DNA of 6,785 bases. Origin: CAZQQN01 sp964549595. Lineage in GTDB: Bacteria; Bacteroidota; Bacteroidia; CAILMK01; CAYYUA01. Shown here piece by piece: positions 1-5,848 of the stretch. Under the pieces are notes generated by a model, which made no database searches, was not told the origin of the DNA, and worked only from the letters and a program-made list of their open reading frames with translations. The translations under genes and the position numbers were made by a program. Location: assembly GCA_964549595.1 (NCBI GenBank), contig CAZJWK010000126.1, positions 1 through 6,785 on the forward strand. The letters are read 5' to 3'. Positions within the stretch are counted from its first letter, which is position 1; each line of letters begins with the position of its first letter.

Positions 1-80
1 GGCAAGGGAAAAAGAAAGGCCAGGTCGCCCTTGTAAACCTCAGTGAATTGATGAAAGTCTACCGCAACCATTTTAAATAA
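1..80 (+). CDS. C-terminal tail of an unidentified protein (5' end outside window)
   Basis: Reading from base 3, this frame stays open for 25 codons to a TAA at 78-80. The tail is basic (QGKKKGQVALVNLSELMKV, then YRNHFK) and looks like a genuine protein end: a lysine-rich turn, a beta-like VALVNL stretch and an amphipathic helix. The other two forward frames stop sooner, at 34-36 and 44-46. I do not recognise the family, and 25 residues are too few to assign one. No convincing T-rich terminator follows it. The call rests only on frame openness and composition, so it could be chance. Confidence 0.45.
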   Translation, partial: QGKKKGQVALVNLSELMKVYRNHFK

Positions 81-327
81 GATTTGAAGTAGATGCTTTA
101 ACAATACTCATATTTTGGAAAATTAACTCATCAATTCCTAAAGGATAGAGGGTTAAGAGTTGGGACTTTTAAATTTAACCAGAAACCTCCTCAGAAGTCC
201 ATTGATCCGTATATGCAGCCAAAAAGGAGAAAATCAGATTGACCATATTTTATCTTGTTTTAAATTTCTAGCAAGGATTAAAAATTCAAGGTAGTAGCCT
301 TTTGGACTATAATGCTGGAAATATCCA

Positions 328-363
328 ATTCCCTTCTCCGCCAGCTACGGAGAGAGGGGAATA
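328..363. repeat. Imperfect inverted repeat / hairpin
   Basis: The arms TTCCCTTCTCCG and CGGAGAGAGGGGAA flank the 7-nt loop CCAGCTA. The six bases next to the loop (TCTCCG/CGGAGA) pair perfectly, and the outer part pairs with a small bulge. Only a weak T-containing stretch (ATATAACTTT) follows on the + strand, so it is a poor intrinsic terminator. It could be the terminator of the gene ending at 80, although 250 bp away, or a dispersed REP-like palindrome. Copy number in the genome would decide. Confidence 0.45.
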
Positions 364-420
364 TAACTTTCCCTTAATGAACCAATTAATTTTCACCTCC
401 TTTTATGGCCTGACCTAAGC

Positions 421-434
421 ATGATAAATGTCAT
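421..434. promoter_or_regulatory. FNR/CRP-type operator upstream of radical SAM gene
   Basis: The sequence ATGATAAATGTCAT is a near-palindrome with outer arms ATGA/TCAT. It contains the TGAT-N4-GTCA core, close to the FNR consensus TTGAT-N4-ATCAA. Its centre (427.5) lies 36.5 bp from the last base of the promoter-like TTTTTTTG at 457-464, the same spacing as at the tryptophanase promoter. That geometry suits class II activation by the FNR-like protein encoded at 2998-3708. Binding is inferred. Confidence 0.6.
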
Positions 435-456
435 TTTTTGAATAAGCCAGAAGCCC

Positions 457-464
457 TTTTTTTG
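457..464 (+). promoter_or_regulatory. Possible Bacteroidota -7 promoter element for radical SAM gene
   Basis: TTTTTTTG matches the TAnnTTTG consensus at five of its six defined positions. If the upstream operator sits at -41.5, transcription would start near 469, giving a leader of about 21 nt before the ATG at 490. The T-run makes the match low in complexity. Its support comes mainly from the spacing it shares with the tryptophanase promoter. Confidence 0.4.
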
Positions 465-489
465 TGGTATAAAACTTAATTCAAAAGCC

Positions 490-1581
490 ATGACCAAGTT
501 CCTTTTTGAGCGTAAACCTTGGTTTGTTTATTGGGAGTTAACCCGAAGCTGCGAGCTGGCTTGCAAGCATTGCCGGGCAGAGGCCATAAAAATGAGGCAC
601 CCGCTTGAACTTTCATTTAATGAATGCCAGGAAGTTATTCACCAAATCAAAGGGTTTGGCAAGCCATATCCGCACTTGATCGTAACAGGCGGGGACCCGC
701 TCAAAAGACCGGATTTTTTCGATATCCTTGAATACGCCATTGGAGAAGGCATACCGGTTTCGGTTGCCCCAAGCGGAACTTATGCCCTTGATTATCGAAG
801 CATCAAAAAATTCAAAGATATCGGAGTGAAGGCCATGTCCTTAAGTTTGGACGGGGCAACAGAAACTTCTCATGATGCCTTCCGCGGTGAAGATCATTGT
901 TTTCGTTGGACTATGGAGGCAGCCCAATTAGCGAATGATATCGGGATGCCCTTGCAGTTCAACACGCTTGTCTGTTCCGAAACCAAGGATGAATTAGCAG
1001 CTTTACACCAGACCATTTCCCAATTTGATGTCATGCGCTGGAGCGTATTTTTCCTCATCCCAACCGGTCGAGGCTCTTCCTTAAAATCCCTCAAGCCGGC
1101 TGAGACGGAAGCCATACTGCATTGGCTTTACGATAAGGTGAAAACTTCTCCTTTCCCCATCAAAACCACCGAAGCACATCATTTTAGGAGAATTGCTATC
1201 GAAAAATTAGTAGGAAACGGATGGGGCCAAGAAGCCATTTGGCATTCACCGATTAGCAGAGGGTTTGGGATCCGAAACGGGAATGGTATCATGTTCCTCT
1301 CCCATATCGGAGATATCATGCCCTCAGGCTTTTTACCGGAATCCGCGGGAAATGTAAGAAAGGCCTCGTTGGTAGATACCTACCAAAATAGTGAACTCTT
1401 TACCCGTTTGAGGAAAGTGGACGAATTTCAGGGAAAATGTGGTTATTGTGAATTCAACGAAGTATGCGGAGGGTCGCGTGCCCGCGCTTATGCCGTCAAT
1501 GGCAATCCCTATGGAAGTGATCCCTATTGCACCTATAAACCGTCACCGGAGTTAAAAACAACGCGTGAAAAAGTCATTTGA
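490..1581 (+). CDS. Radical SAM/SPASM domain protein, AhbD/NirJ-like
   Basis: Seen: the 363-residue product has the radical SAM cluster motif C21-x3-C25-x2-C28 (CELACKHC), a TGGDP glycine motif at 66-70 and SLSLDGA at 117-123. Its C-terminal SPASM-type auxiliary cluster is C317-x2-C320-x5-C326-GGSRARAYA and a last cysteine, C347 (DPYC). Family knowledge: this architecture is shared by AhbC/AhbD and NirJ, which act on siroheme-derived tetrapyrroles in alternative heme and heme d1 synthesis, and by related uncharacterised families (the TIGR04053-like group). It is cytosolic, with no signal peptide or membrane segment. The ATG at 490 is preceded by AAAAGCC with no strong Shine-Dalgarno. The gene stands alone on the + strand, convergent with the membrane-protein gene, with an FNR-type operator upstream. 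Inferred: a redox-regulated modification of a tetrapyrrole or peptide. No small precursor-peptide gene is adjacent, which mildly favours a non-peptide substrate. The class is sure; the substrate is unknown. Confidence 0.9.
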   Translation: MTKFLFERKPWFVYWELTRSCELACKHCRAEAIKMRHPLELSFNECQEVIHQIKGFGKPYPHLIVTGGDPLKRPDFFDILEYAIGEGIPVSVAPSGTYALDYRSIKKFKDIGVKAMSLSLDGATETSHDAFRGEDHCFRWTMEAAQLANDIGMPLQFNTLVCSETKDELAALHQTISQFDVMRWSVFFLIPTGRGSSLKSLKPAETEAILHWLYDKVKTSPFPIKTTEAHHFRRIAIEKLVGNGWGQEAIWHSPISRGFGIRNGNGIMFLSHIGDIMPSGFLPESAGNVRKASLVDTYQNSELFTRLRKVDEFQGKCGYCEFNEVCGGSRARAYAVNGNPYGSDPYCTYKPSPELKTTREKVI

Positions 1582-1583
1582 AG

Positions 1584-1647
1584 AACCCACCCACGTAGTA
1601 CAGGTTACATAATCGCTAACGACAAAATATTGCCAGCTGGGTTTTTT
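1584..1647 (+). terminator. Possible terminator after radical SAM gene
   Basis: AACCCA (1584-1589) can pair with TGGGTT (1638-1643), which runs into TTTTTTC. The 48-nt loop is long for an intrinsic terminator, and the short palindrome CCAGCTGG sits just before the T-run. CCCACCC (1586-1592) can instead pair with GGGTGGG (1663-1669), so two exclusive folds exist. The position, directly after the stop codon at 1579-1581 and facing a convergent gene, suits a terminator. The rest of the spacer up to 1752 shows nothing else clear. Confidence 0.35.
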
Positions 1648-1752
1648 CTTTAGGGAAGTATAGGGTGGGCAGTTAAGGATGTTCCAAATATTACACCCGA
1701 TTACTACCTAAAGGGAGAACCCCAACCCTGCAATTTCTCAAAATTGGTCTTT

Positions 1753-2991
1753 TTAACCTTTACTTACCTTATTAAATCCGGATTGAACTTGACTGATGGC
1801 AATCATGCCAATTCCAATCACCAGCATTGCAGTAACAATTGCCATTGACAGATTAAAACCCGTTATAGACTGAGATTGCCAATAAATGCTACCACCCTGT
1901 AAAAAAAACAACAACTCCATAATAATAAAACCAACCCCAGACAACCAAACACCGCCTTTGAGCATATTGAAAGGCTGAAGCTTTTGGTACCGTCCTAACC
2001 AGTACAATAACCCAAAACTTGTAAAACCCAACATAACCCAGTGCAAAAAGCCAATAACAGTCGGTCTCGTTTCAAAAGCTAACGGCTTAAGGACTGGCAA
2101 TAGGGAAATCCCTTGCATAATAAATTTCCCTACCAGGCAAACGAAAGCTAAATAAAAAAGCCATCTTAAATAATGATTGCCTTTCTGTAGCGGTAATTTG
2201 ATTAATGAAGTTAACTCAGGCCATAATAAGCCTATCCCAATGATTTGAACAACCACCGAAAACCAAGTCAAACCTTCCAAAAATAAGGGCAACTCATAAC
2301 CCATTAGGGAAATGAAAAAAGCTGGAAAGGTGCTCAGGAAGAGCAGCCAGAAACCAGATTTAGCTCTTAAATCAGTTATTATCCTTGTATTGTGAAGCCA
2401 CAAACCCATCAAACCAAAGGTAAACCACCCGTTATACTGGAAATGGAGGTAAAAATAAATGGCCTGCTCATACCAGTGGGTATCCTTTAGCCCTTGAGCC
2501 CCAATATAAGCCAAAGCCCATGGGCCCAAAGATGACAAGACCATAAATACAATCCCACCGGCCATAAACTTCCGGGTTAAGGGATTCAGATGAAAGGTGT
2601 TTTTTGACCAACCTTGGAATAATTTTATGGCAAATACATAAGAAAGGATGATATGCATGGTAGAGAAACCAATGGAAAAGCCCCCGTAACCCTGAAATGG
2701 AAAGGTGAACAACATACCCAGAATGGCAATCTGGGTCATCCAGAGAAGTCTTCTGAAGAAGGTTTTCCGAAACCCTGATTCCCCGTAGGCCAGCCAAATA
2801 ATCCCAACCACCAAAGCCAGGTAAACCCATCCTAACATGGCCAGATGAGAATGGGCGTGAAGTAAATATTGGAAGTTAAAACCAGATAAGTATCCGCTTT
2901 TATTCAACCGGAGCCCCAATCCCAAGACCGTAGCAATAAACCAATAAAAAAGAGAGAGAATAAGCCAAAATCGCCCATTGGAAACAAACAT
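1753..2991 (-). CDS. 12-helix heme-copper-oxidase-like membrane protein
   Basis: Seen: 412 residues, very hydrophobic, with about twelve membrane segments (roughly 8-27, 45-67, 84-104, 108-125, 143-163, 178-200, 214-233, 238-258, 277-295, 312-333, 346-366, 383-402) and no cleavable signal. Histidines fall in or beside helices: H45/H47/H49 (HAHSHLAMLGW), H113, H183 (YLHFQYNGW), H200 and H317 (FLHWVMLGF). Family knowledge: twelve helices with a helix II histidine and a helix VI histidine recall heme-copper oxidase subunit I (cbb3/NOR branch) and NnrS-like proteins. Odd: no HH pair in the expected helix VII and no HxH in helix X, so the CuB site and paired heme ligation of a true oxidase look absent. 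It is shorter than catalytic subunits. Its start is 6 bp past the fnr-like stop, so it is almost certainly co-transcribed with that gene. Inferred: a heme-binding or gas-responsive membrane protein, not a terminal oxidase. Precise function unknown. Confidence 0.75.
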   Translation of the reverse strand: MFVSNGRFWLILSLFYWFIATVLGLGLRLNKSGYLSGFNFQYLLHAHSHLAMLGWVYLALVVGIIWLAYGESGFRKTFFRRLLWMTQIAILGMLFTFPFQGYGGFSIGFSTMHIILSYVFAIKLFQGWSKNTFHLNPLTRKFMAGGIVFMVLSSLGPWALAYIGAQGLKDTHWYEQAIYFYLHFQYNGWFTFGLMGLWLHNTRIITDLRAKSGFWLLFLSTFPAFFISLMGYELPLFLEGLTWFSVVVQIIGIGLLWPELTSLIKLPLQKGNHYLRWLFYLAFVCLVGKFIMQGISLLPVLKPLAFETRPTVIGFLHWVMLGFTSFGLLYWLGRYQKLQPFNMLKGGVWLSGVGFIIMELLFFLQGGSIYWQSQSITGFNLSMAIVTAMLVIGIGMIAISQVQSGFNKVSKG

Positions 2992-2997
2992 GAAAGA

Positions 2998-3708
2998 CTA
3001 ACTTTCGGGTTGTCTTAAGGATTGTAACTTTTGTTCATCCAAAAGTTTTATCGTTTTTCCATTAACAGCGATCAACTTTTCTTCAGAAAGGTTGTTCAGG
3101 GTCCGAATGACTGTCTCGTAAGTTGTACCGGCCAGGGAAGCCAGGTCTTTACGCATCATTCTCAGATTTAAGGTTGCTTTATCATTATGATTCATACCAT
3201 ATGCGTTCTTAACCATAAGGAGGGCATCGGCAATCCGGTTTTTTACACTCATGTGAGCTAAATTACGCATCCTTCTTTCAGCCGTTTTAAGTTCCTCGGC
3301 ATAAAACATGAGTAGCTGATAGGTCAATTCATGATTGGTCCTGAGCAATTGGTCAAACAATGAATTGTCAATGAAACAGATCCTGCAGGTTTCCAGGGCA
3401 GTCGCTGAAATAGGATAATAAAGATCACCGCCAAATCCCCTGTGACCTAAAATATCGCCCGAATTGGCAAGCCTGACAATATATGATTTTTGGCCTTCCC
3501 ATTTTTTATGGACTTTAACCTTGCCTTGATAAATAAAAAATATGCCATTTACGGGACTACTCTCTTCTATGATGAGCTCCCCTTTCTTGTATTGATAAAC
3601 CGATTTGAAATGGCTTATGAAAGACCACCATTCGGGATAAGCATATTGCTTGATAAAGCAATCGTCATTGTCGCACTTTTCGCAATGAATGGGATTAGCT
3701 TTTTTCAA
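2998..3708 (-). CDS. Crp/Fnr-family transcriptional regulator with Fe-S-type cysteine cluster
   Basis: Seen: the 236-residue product has N-terminal C9-x2-C12-x4-C17 (CEKCDNDDC), a cyclic-nucleotide-binding-like beta roll (about 30-120) and a long dimer helix (about 121-150). The C-terminal winged HTH (about 155-225) has the recognition segment TTYETVIR (195-202). C111 (RICFID) aligns by eye with E. coli FNR C122, giving the four cysteines needed for an oxygen-labile 4Fe-4S cluster. C108 is also near. E198 and R202 match FNR E209 and R213, which read the TGA/TCA core. FNR S212 is replaced by I201, which may relax the outer base and fit both TTGAT and ATGAY sites. The start is odd: no in-frame ATG or GTG exists between the upstream stop (3721-3723) and the cysteine motif, so TTG at 3706-3708 is the best choice. 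It is followed by the membrane-protein gene after 6 bp. Probably a cytosolic oxygen/NO sensor and regulator of this locus. Confidence 0.9.
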   Translation of the reverse strand: MKKANPIHCEKCDNDDCFIKQYAYPEWWSFISHFKSVYQYKKGELIIEESSPVNGIFFIYQGKVKVHKKWEGQKSYIVRLANSGDILGHRGFGGDLYYPISATALETCRICFIDNSLFDQLLRTNHELTYQLLMFYAEELKTAERRMRNLAHMSVKNRIADALLMVKNAYGMNHNDKATLNLRMMRKDLASLAGTTYETVIRTLNNLSEEKLIAVNGKTIKLLDEQKLQSLRQPES

Positions 3709-3740
3709 AATTATGAGTTTTTAGTAGGTAGTAAACAAGG

Positions 3741-3754
3741 TTGATTCAAATCAA
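3741..3754. promoter_or_regulatory. Consensus FNR box upstream of fnr-like gene
   Basis: TTGATTCAAATCAA has perfect arms TTGAT/ATCAA around TCAA, an exact match to the E. coli FNR consensus TTGAT-N4-ATCAA. It lies 32 bp before the putative TTG start of the fnr-like gene, in the 87-bp gap after tryptophanase. Autoregulation is the natural inference. The nearest promoter-like octamer, TAATTTTG (3706-3713, - strand), overlaps the start codon and is 41.5 bp from the box centre, so the activation geometry differs from the other sites. Repression or control of read-through from tryptophanase is also possible. Confidence 0.7.
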
Positions 3755-3795
3755 GTTGCAGCAAAAAGGAGAGCGGTTAACCCTATTCCTTCCCC

Positions 3796-5175
3796 TTACT
3801 GGATGGGTTCAAAATGTGCAGTGAAGTGCCTCAGAAATTTGGGTTCTTTGGTGATCTTAAATCCCTTTACGTGATCCTTTTCCTCCTTAATGATCCGGAA
3901 AATATCCAGGACATAATCCACATGGCTTTGGGTATAAACACGTCTTGGAATGGCTAGCCGAACTAACTCCATATTAGCGGGGATTAATTCCCCCTGCTCA
4001 TCATATTTACCAAACATGACAGAACCAATCTCCACGCACCGGATACCACCTTTTTTGTAAAGCTCACAGGCCAAGGCTTGTCCGGGGTATTGGTTAACTG
4101 GTATATGCGGATACAAAGCTTTGGCATCCACATAAACGGCATGTCCGCCAATCGGTTTAACCACCGGAATGCCCATCTCATCAAGGTTCCTCCCTAAGTA
4201 ACCAGTGCTACTAATTCTGTAATGTAAATAATCCGGATCGAATACCTCTTTTAAACCCTGGGCAATGGCTTCCATATCACGGCCTGATAATCCCCCGTAA
4301 GTTGTATAGCCTTCTGTAATAATCAAAAGGTTGGTACAAGCTTCCGCCAATTCAGGGTTATTCATGGCTAAAAAACCACCAATATTGGCCAGTCCATCTT
4401 TTTTTGCACTCATGGTAGTGGCATCCGCTAAGGCAAACATCTCCCGGGCTATTTCCTCATAGGATTTGTTATCATTGCCCGATTCCCGGTGTTTTATGAA
4501 ATAAGCGTTCTCCGCTACACGGCAGGAATCCAGCACAAAAAGCAGGTTGTACTGATCACAAATTTCCCTCACTGCTTTCAGGTTCTTCAGGCTTACTGGT
4601 TGACCTCCACCCGTATTATTCGTAACCGTCATAATCACTGCCGCTACATTATCAGCCCCCTTTTCCTGAATTTCCATTTTAAGTTGCGTAGTGTCAATAT
4701 TTCCCTTGAAAGAATGATCATTTGCGGGCTCCAGTGCTTCAGGAATAGGGCAGTCAATGGCCTCTGCACCGGAAAACTCTACATTAGCCCTTGTGGTATC
4801 AAAATGCGTATTACTTAAAAATACTTTGCCGGGACCACCCAAATGACCGTATAAAATGCCCTCAGCAGCCCTACCTTGGTGGGTCGGTAAAATATGAGGG
4901 AAGCCTGTTAATTCCTCAACTGCTGATTGGAAATAGGCCCAACTCCTGGCACCCGCATAGGATTCATCGCCTTTCATAATACCGGACCATTGTTCTGTAC
5001 TCATAGCTGAGGTCCCACTATCCGTAAGGAAGTCAATCAACACCTGGTCTGATGTCAATAAAAACGGGTTATAATAAGCTTCCTTTAAATAATGATTACG
5101 GTCGGTCTCAGTACTTACCCGAATGGGCTCTACAGACTTAATCTTGAAAGGTTCGAATATAACTTTATTTTGCAT
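3796..5175 (-). CDS. tnaA: Tryptophanase (L-tryptophan indole-lyase)
   Basis: A PLP enzyme that cleaves L-tryptophan to indole, pyruvate and ammonia. It is cytosolic and usually a homotetramer. Seen: 459 residues, full length for the beta-eliminating lyase family (TnaA about 471, tyrosine phenol-lyase about 456), alignable end to end. PLP lysine K259 lies in MSAKKD. Y73, R102 (THQGR) and the LLFVLDSCRVAENAYF block are typical. Residues that separate the two family enzymes point to tryptophanase: D126 (HFDTTR) matches TnaA D137 where tyrosine phenol-lyase has T124, I383 (RCVEIGS) replaces its R381, and H450 (LRHFTA) matches TnaA H463. Several other stretches (IKSVE, GRDMEA, NIGGF) look more like tyrosine phenol-lyase, so the sequence is intermediate. 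The ATG at 5175 lies about 50 bp from an FNR-type palindrome. No TnaC-like Trp-containing leader peptide is visible, and no tnaB permease is adjacent. The fnr-like gene follows after 87 bp with no obvious terminator. Confidence 0.93.
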   Translation of the reverse strand: MQNKVIFEPFKIKSVEPIRVSTETDRNHYLKEAYYNPFLLTSDQVLIDFLTDSGTSAMSTEQWSGIMKGDESYAGARSWAYFQSAVEELTGFPHILPTHQGRAAEGILYGHLGGPGKVFLSNTHFDTTRANVEFSGAEAIDCPIPEALEPANDHSFKGNIDTTQLKMEIQEKGADNVAAVIMTVTNNTGGGQPVSLKNLKAVREICDQYNLLFVLDSCRVAENAYFIKHRESGNDNKSYEEIAREMFALADATTMSAKKDGLANIGGFLAMNNPELAEACTNLLIITEGYTTYGGLSGRDMEAIAQGLKEVFDPDYLHYRISSTGYLGRNLDEMGIPVVKPIGGHAVYVDAKALYPHIPVNQYPGQALACELYKKGGIRCVEIGSVMFGKYDEQGELIPANMELVRLAIPRRVYTQSHVDYVLDIFRIIKEEKDHVKGFKITKEPKFLRHFTAHFEPIQ

Positions 5176-5194
5176 AAAAATGGCTTTAAAACCG

Positions 5195-5202
5195 CAATGT
5201 TA
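5195..5202 (-). promoter_or_regulatory. Possible -7 promoter element of tryptophanase
   Basis: On the - strand this reads TAACATTG, five of the six defined bases of TAnnTTTG. Its last G is 36.5 bp from the centre of the palindrome at 5224-5239. A start near 5190 would place the operator at -41.5 and give a leader of about 15 nt, too short for tnaC-style attenuation. Confidence 0.5.
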
Positions 5203-5223
5203 AAGCTTCCTGAAAGGTTAAAG

Positions 5224-5239
5224 TATGACATTGGTCATA
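5224..5239. promoter_or_regulatory. FNR/CRP-type operator of tryptophanase
   Basis: TATGACATTGGTCATA has perfect 6-bp arms, TATGAC and GTCATA, around ATTG, with the FNR-like core TGAC-N4-GTCA. It sits upstream of the tryptophanase promoter-like element in class II geometry. This suggests activation by the neighbouring FNR-like protein; CRP-type proteins also bind TGA-N6-TCA, so a different family member could be the ligand. Confidence 0.65.
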
Positions 5240-5577
5240 TCGGTCTCTTTTGATTTTCATTTAAATGCTAAAGCTTTTTTATTATGATATCCGTATTTAA
5301 GGAATAACCCTTCAAAGTATAATTGAGCACCCTTAGAAAAGTATCGGACAACCCAAAACAACCGGATATTACCAGAATTTTCAAAAAGGCTAATCTTTTA
5401 ACGTTGGTCTATAGGTCAAAAAACAGGAAGTTTAGCTTTATGATATTTTAAAGCCATGCTGGAATTCCTTGCCCCTGTAGAGGAATTAGGCTAATTTAAG
5501 CATTGCTATAACACGGTAACAAGGAACGGTAATTTCTAAAATTCGGGCACTAAAATTTTTGTACTTCAATAGGCACG

Positions 5578-5673
5578 TTATTCAAAATCCGTTGAATGAA
5601 TACCTGGCCCATCACTTAAAGTTTGGTGACGTAAATGAAAGCTGGCCAATGCTTTAGCTTGAATCGTCTCCAT
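5578..5673 (-). CDS. Possible 31-residue microprotein, unknown function
   Basis: An ATG at 5673 opens a 31-codon frame ending in TAA at 5578-5580. The product begins METIQAKALASFHLRHQ and ends HSTDFE. It is polar, with three histidines, no cysteine, no tryptophan and no membrane segment. I do not recognise it. Support is positional: a promoter-like TCATTTTG (5692-5699) and an FNR-type palindrome (5720-5735) lie upstream, with almost the same spacing and the same short leader (about 14 nt) as the tryptophanase gene. It could also be the remnant of a longer gene or a chance ORF in a small-RNA transcript. Confidence 0.3.
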   Translation of the reverse strand: METIQAKALASFHLRHQTLSDGPGIHSTDFE

Positions 5674-5691
5674 CTATCTTAGGTTCTTACC

Positions 5692-5699
5692 CAAAATGA
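5692..5699 (-). promoter_or_regulatory. Possible -7 promoter element, leftward
   Basis: The - strand reads TCATTTTG, five of the six defined bases of TAnnTTTG. Its last G is 35.5 bp from the centre of the palindrome at 5720-5735, one base from the spacing seen at the tryptophanase and radical SAM promoters. Confidence 0.35.
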
Positions 5700-5719
5700 C
5701 AAGCCCAAATACCCTTTAA

Positions 5720-5735
5720 TATGACTTAAATCATA
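5720..5735. promoter_or_regulatory. FNR/CRP-type operator in the tryptophanase-IS intergenic region
   Basis: TATGACTTAAATCATA has perfect 5-bp outer arms (TATGA/TCATA) and the core TGAC-N4-ATCA. Leftward it faces the promoter-like octamer at 5692-5699 and the 31-codon ORF. Rightward a partial match, CATATTTG (5779-5786), lies about 58 bp away, so it could serve a divergent or former rightward gene displaced by the insertion sequence. Confidence 0.55.
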
Positions 5736-5812
5736 GTTTAACCTAACCCATATCATTTTTTCACATTACTTACCCCGGCATATTTGTAGTCAGCAAATGA
5801 TAGCGGTTCAAC

Positions 5813-5827
5813 TTGGGGATGCCCCAA
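5813..5827. terminator. Small hairpin followed by T-run
   Basis: TTGGGG-ATG-CCCCAA is a perfect 6-bp stem with a 3-nt loop, followed on the + strand by TTTTAGTTGA. TCAAC (5808-5812) and GTTGA (5833-5837) can extend the stem across a bulge. It fits a weak rightward intrinsic terminator. No gene clearly ends here, so its role is open. Confidence 0.35.
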
Positions 5828-5848
5828 TTTTAGTTGATCTTTATTAAA

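Larger units (their letters stand above)
81..489. other. 409-bp intergenic region upstream of the radical SAM gene
   Basis: No convincing gene lies here. The longest ATG-started reading noticed is 21 codons (312-377, +), which runs through a hairpin and has no supporting features. The region holds the hairpin at 328-363, the FNR-type palindrome at 421-434 and a promoter-like octamer at 457-464. The rest is AT-rich and without visible structure. Confidence 0.7.

Noticed and set aside
312..377. 21-codon ORF before the radical SAM gene
   Set aside because: It runs through the hairpin arms and has no promoter-like or conserved feature; too short to claim.
1794..1805. Fifth TGAY-N4-RTCA match (TGATGGCAATCA)
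   Set aside because: It lies inside the membrane-protein coding sequence near its end, with no promoter context; treated as background.
2468..2830. 120-codon - strand frame inside the membrane-protein gene
   Set aside because: It is a shadow in another frame of the 12-helix protein, whose hydrophobic pattern and histidine motifs are in the main frame.
4489..4818. 109-codon + strand frame opposite tryptophanase
   Set aside because: It lies wholly antisense to a conserved enzyme gene and shows no recognisable motif.
5224..5286. TnaC-like leader peptide for tryptophanase
   Set aside because: The only ORF noticed here is on the opposite strand (20 codons from 5225, +) and has no tryptophan; the predicted tnaA leader is too short to hold one.
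5180..5457. 12-bp inverted repeat ATGGCTTTAAAA (5180-5191) / TTTTAAAGCCAT (5446-5457)
   Set aside because: An AT-rich 12-mer repeated once in a window of this size is expected by chance; the 12-codon ORF after the second copy has no other support.
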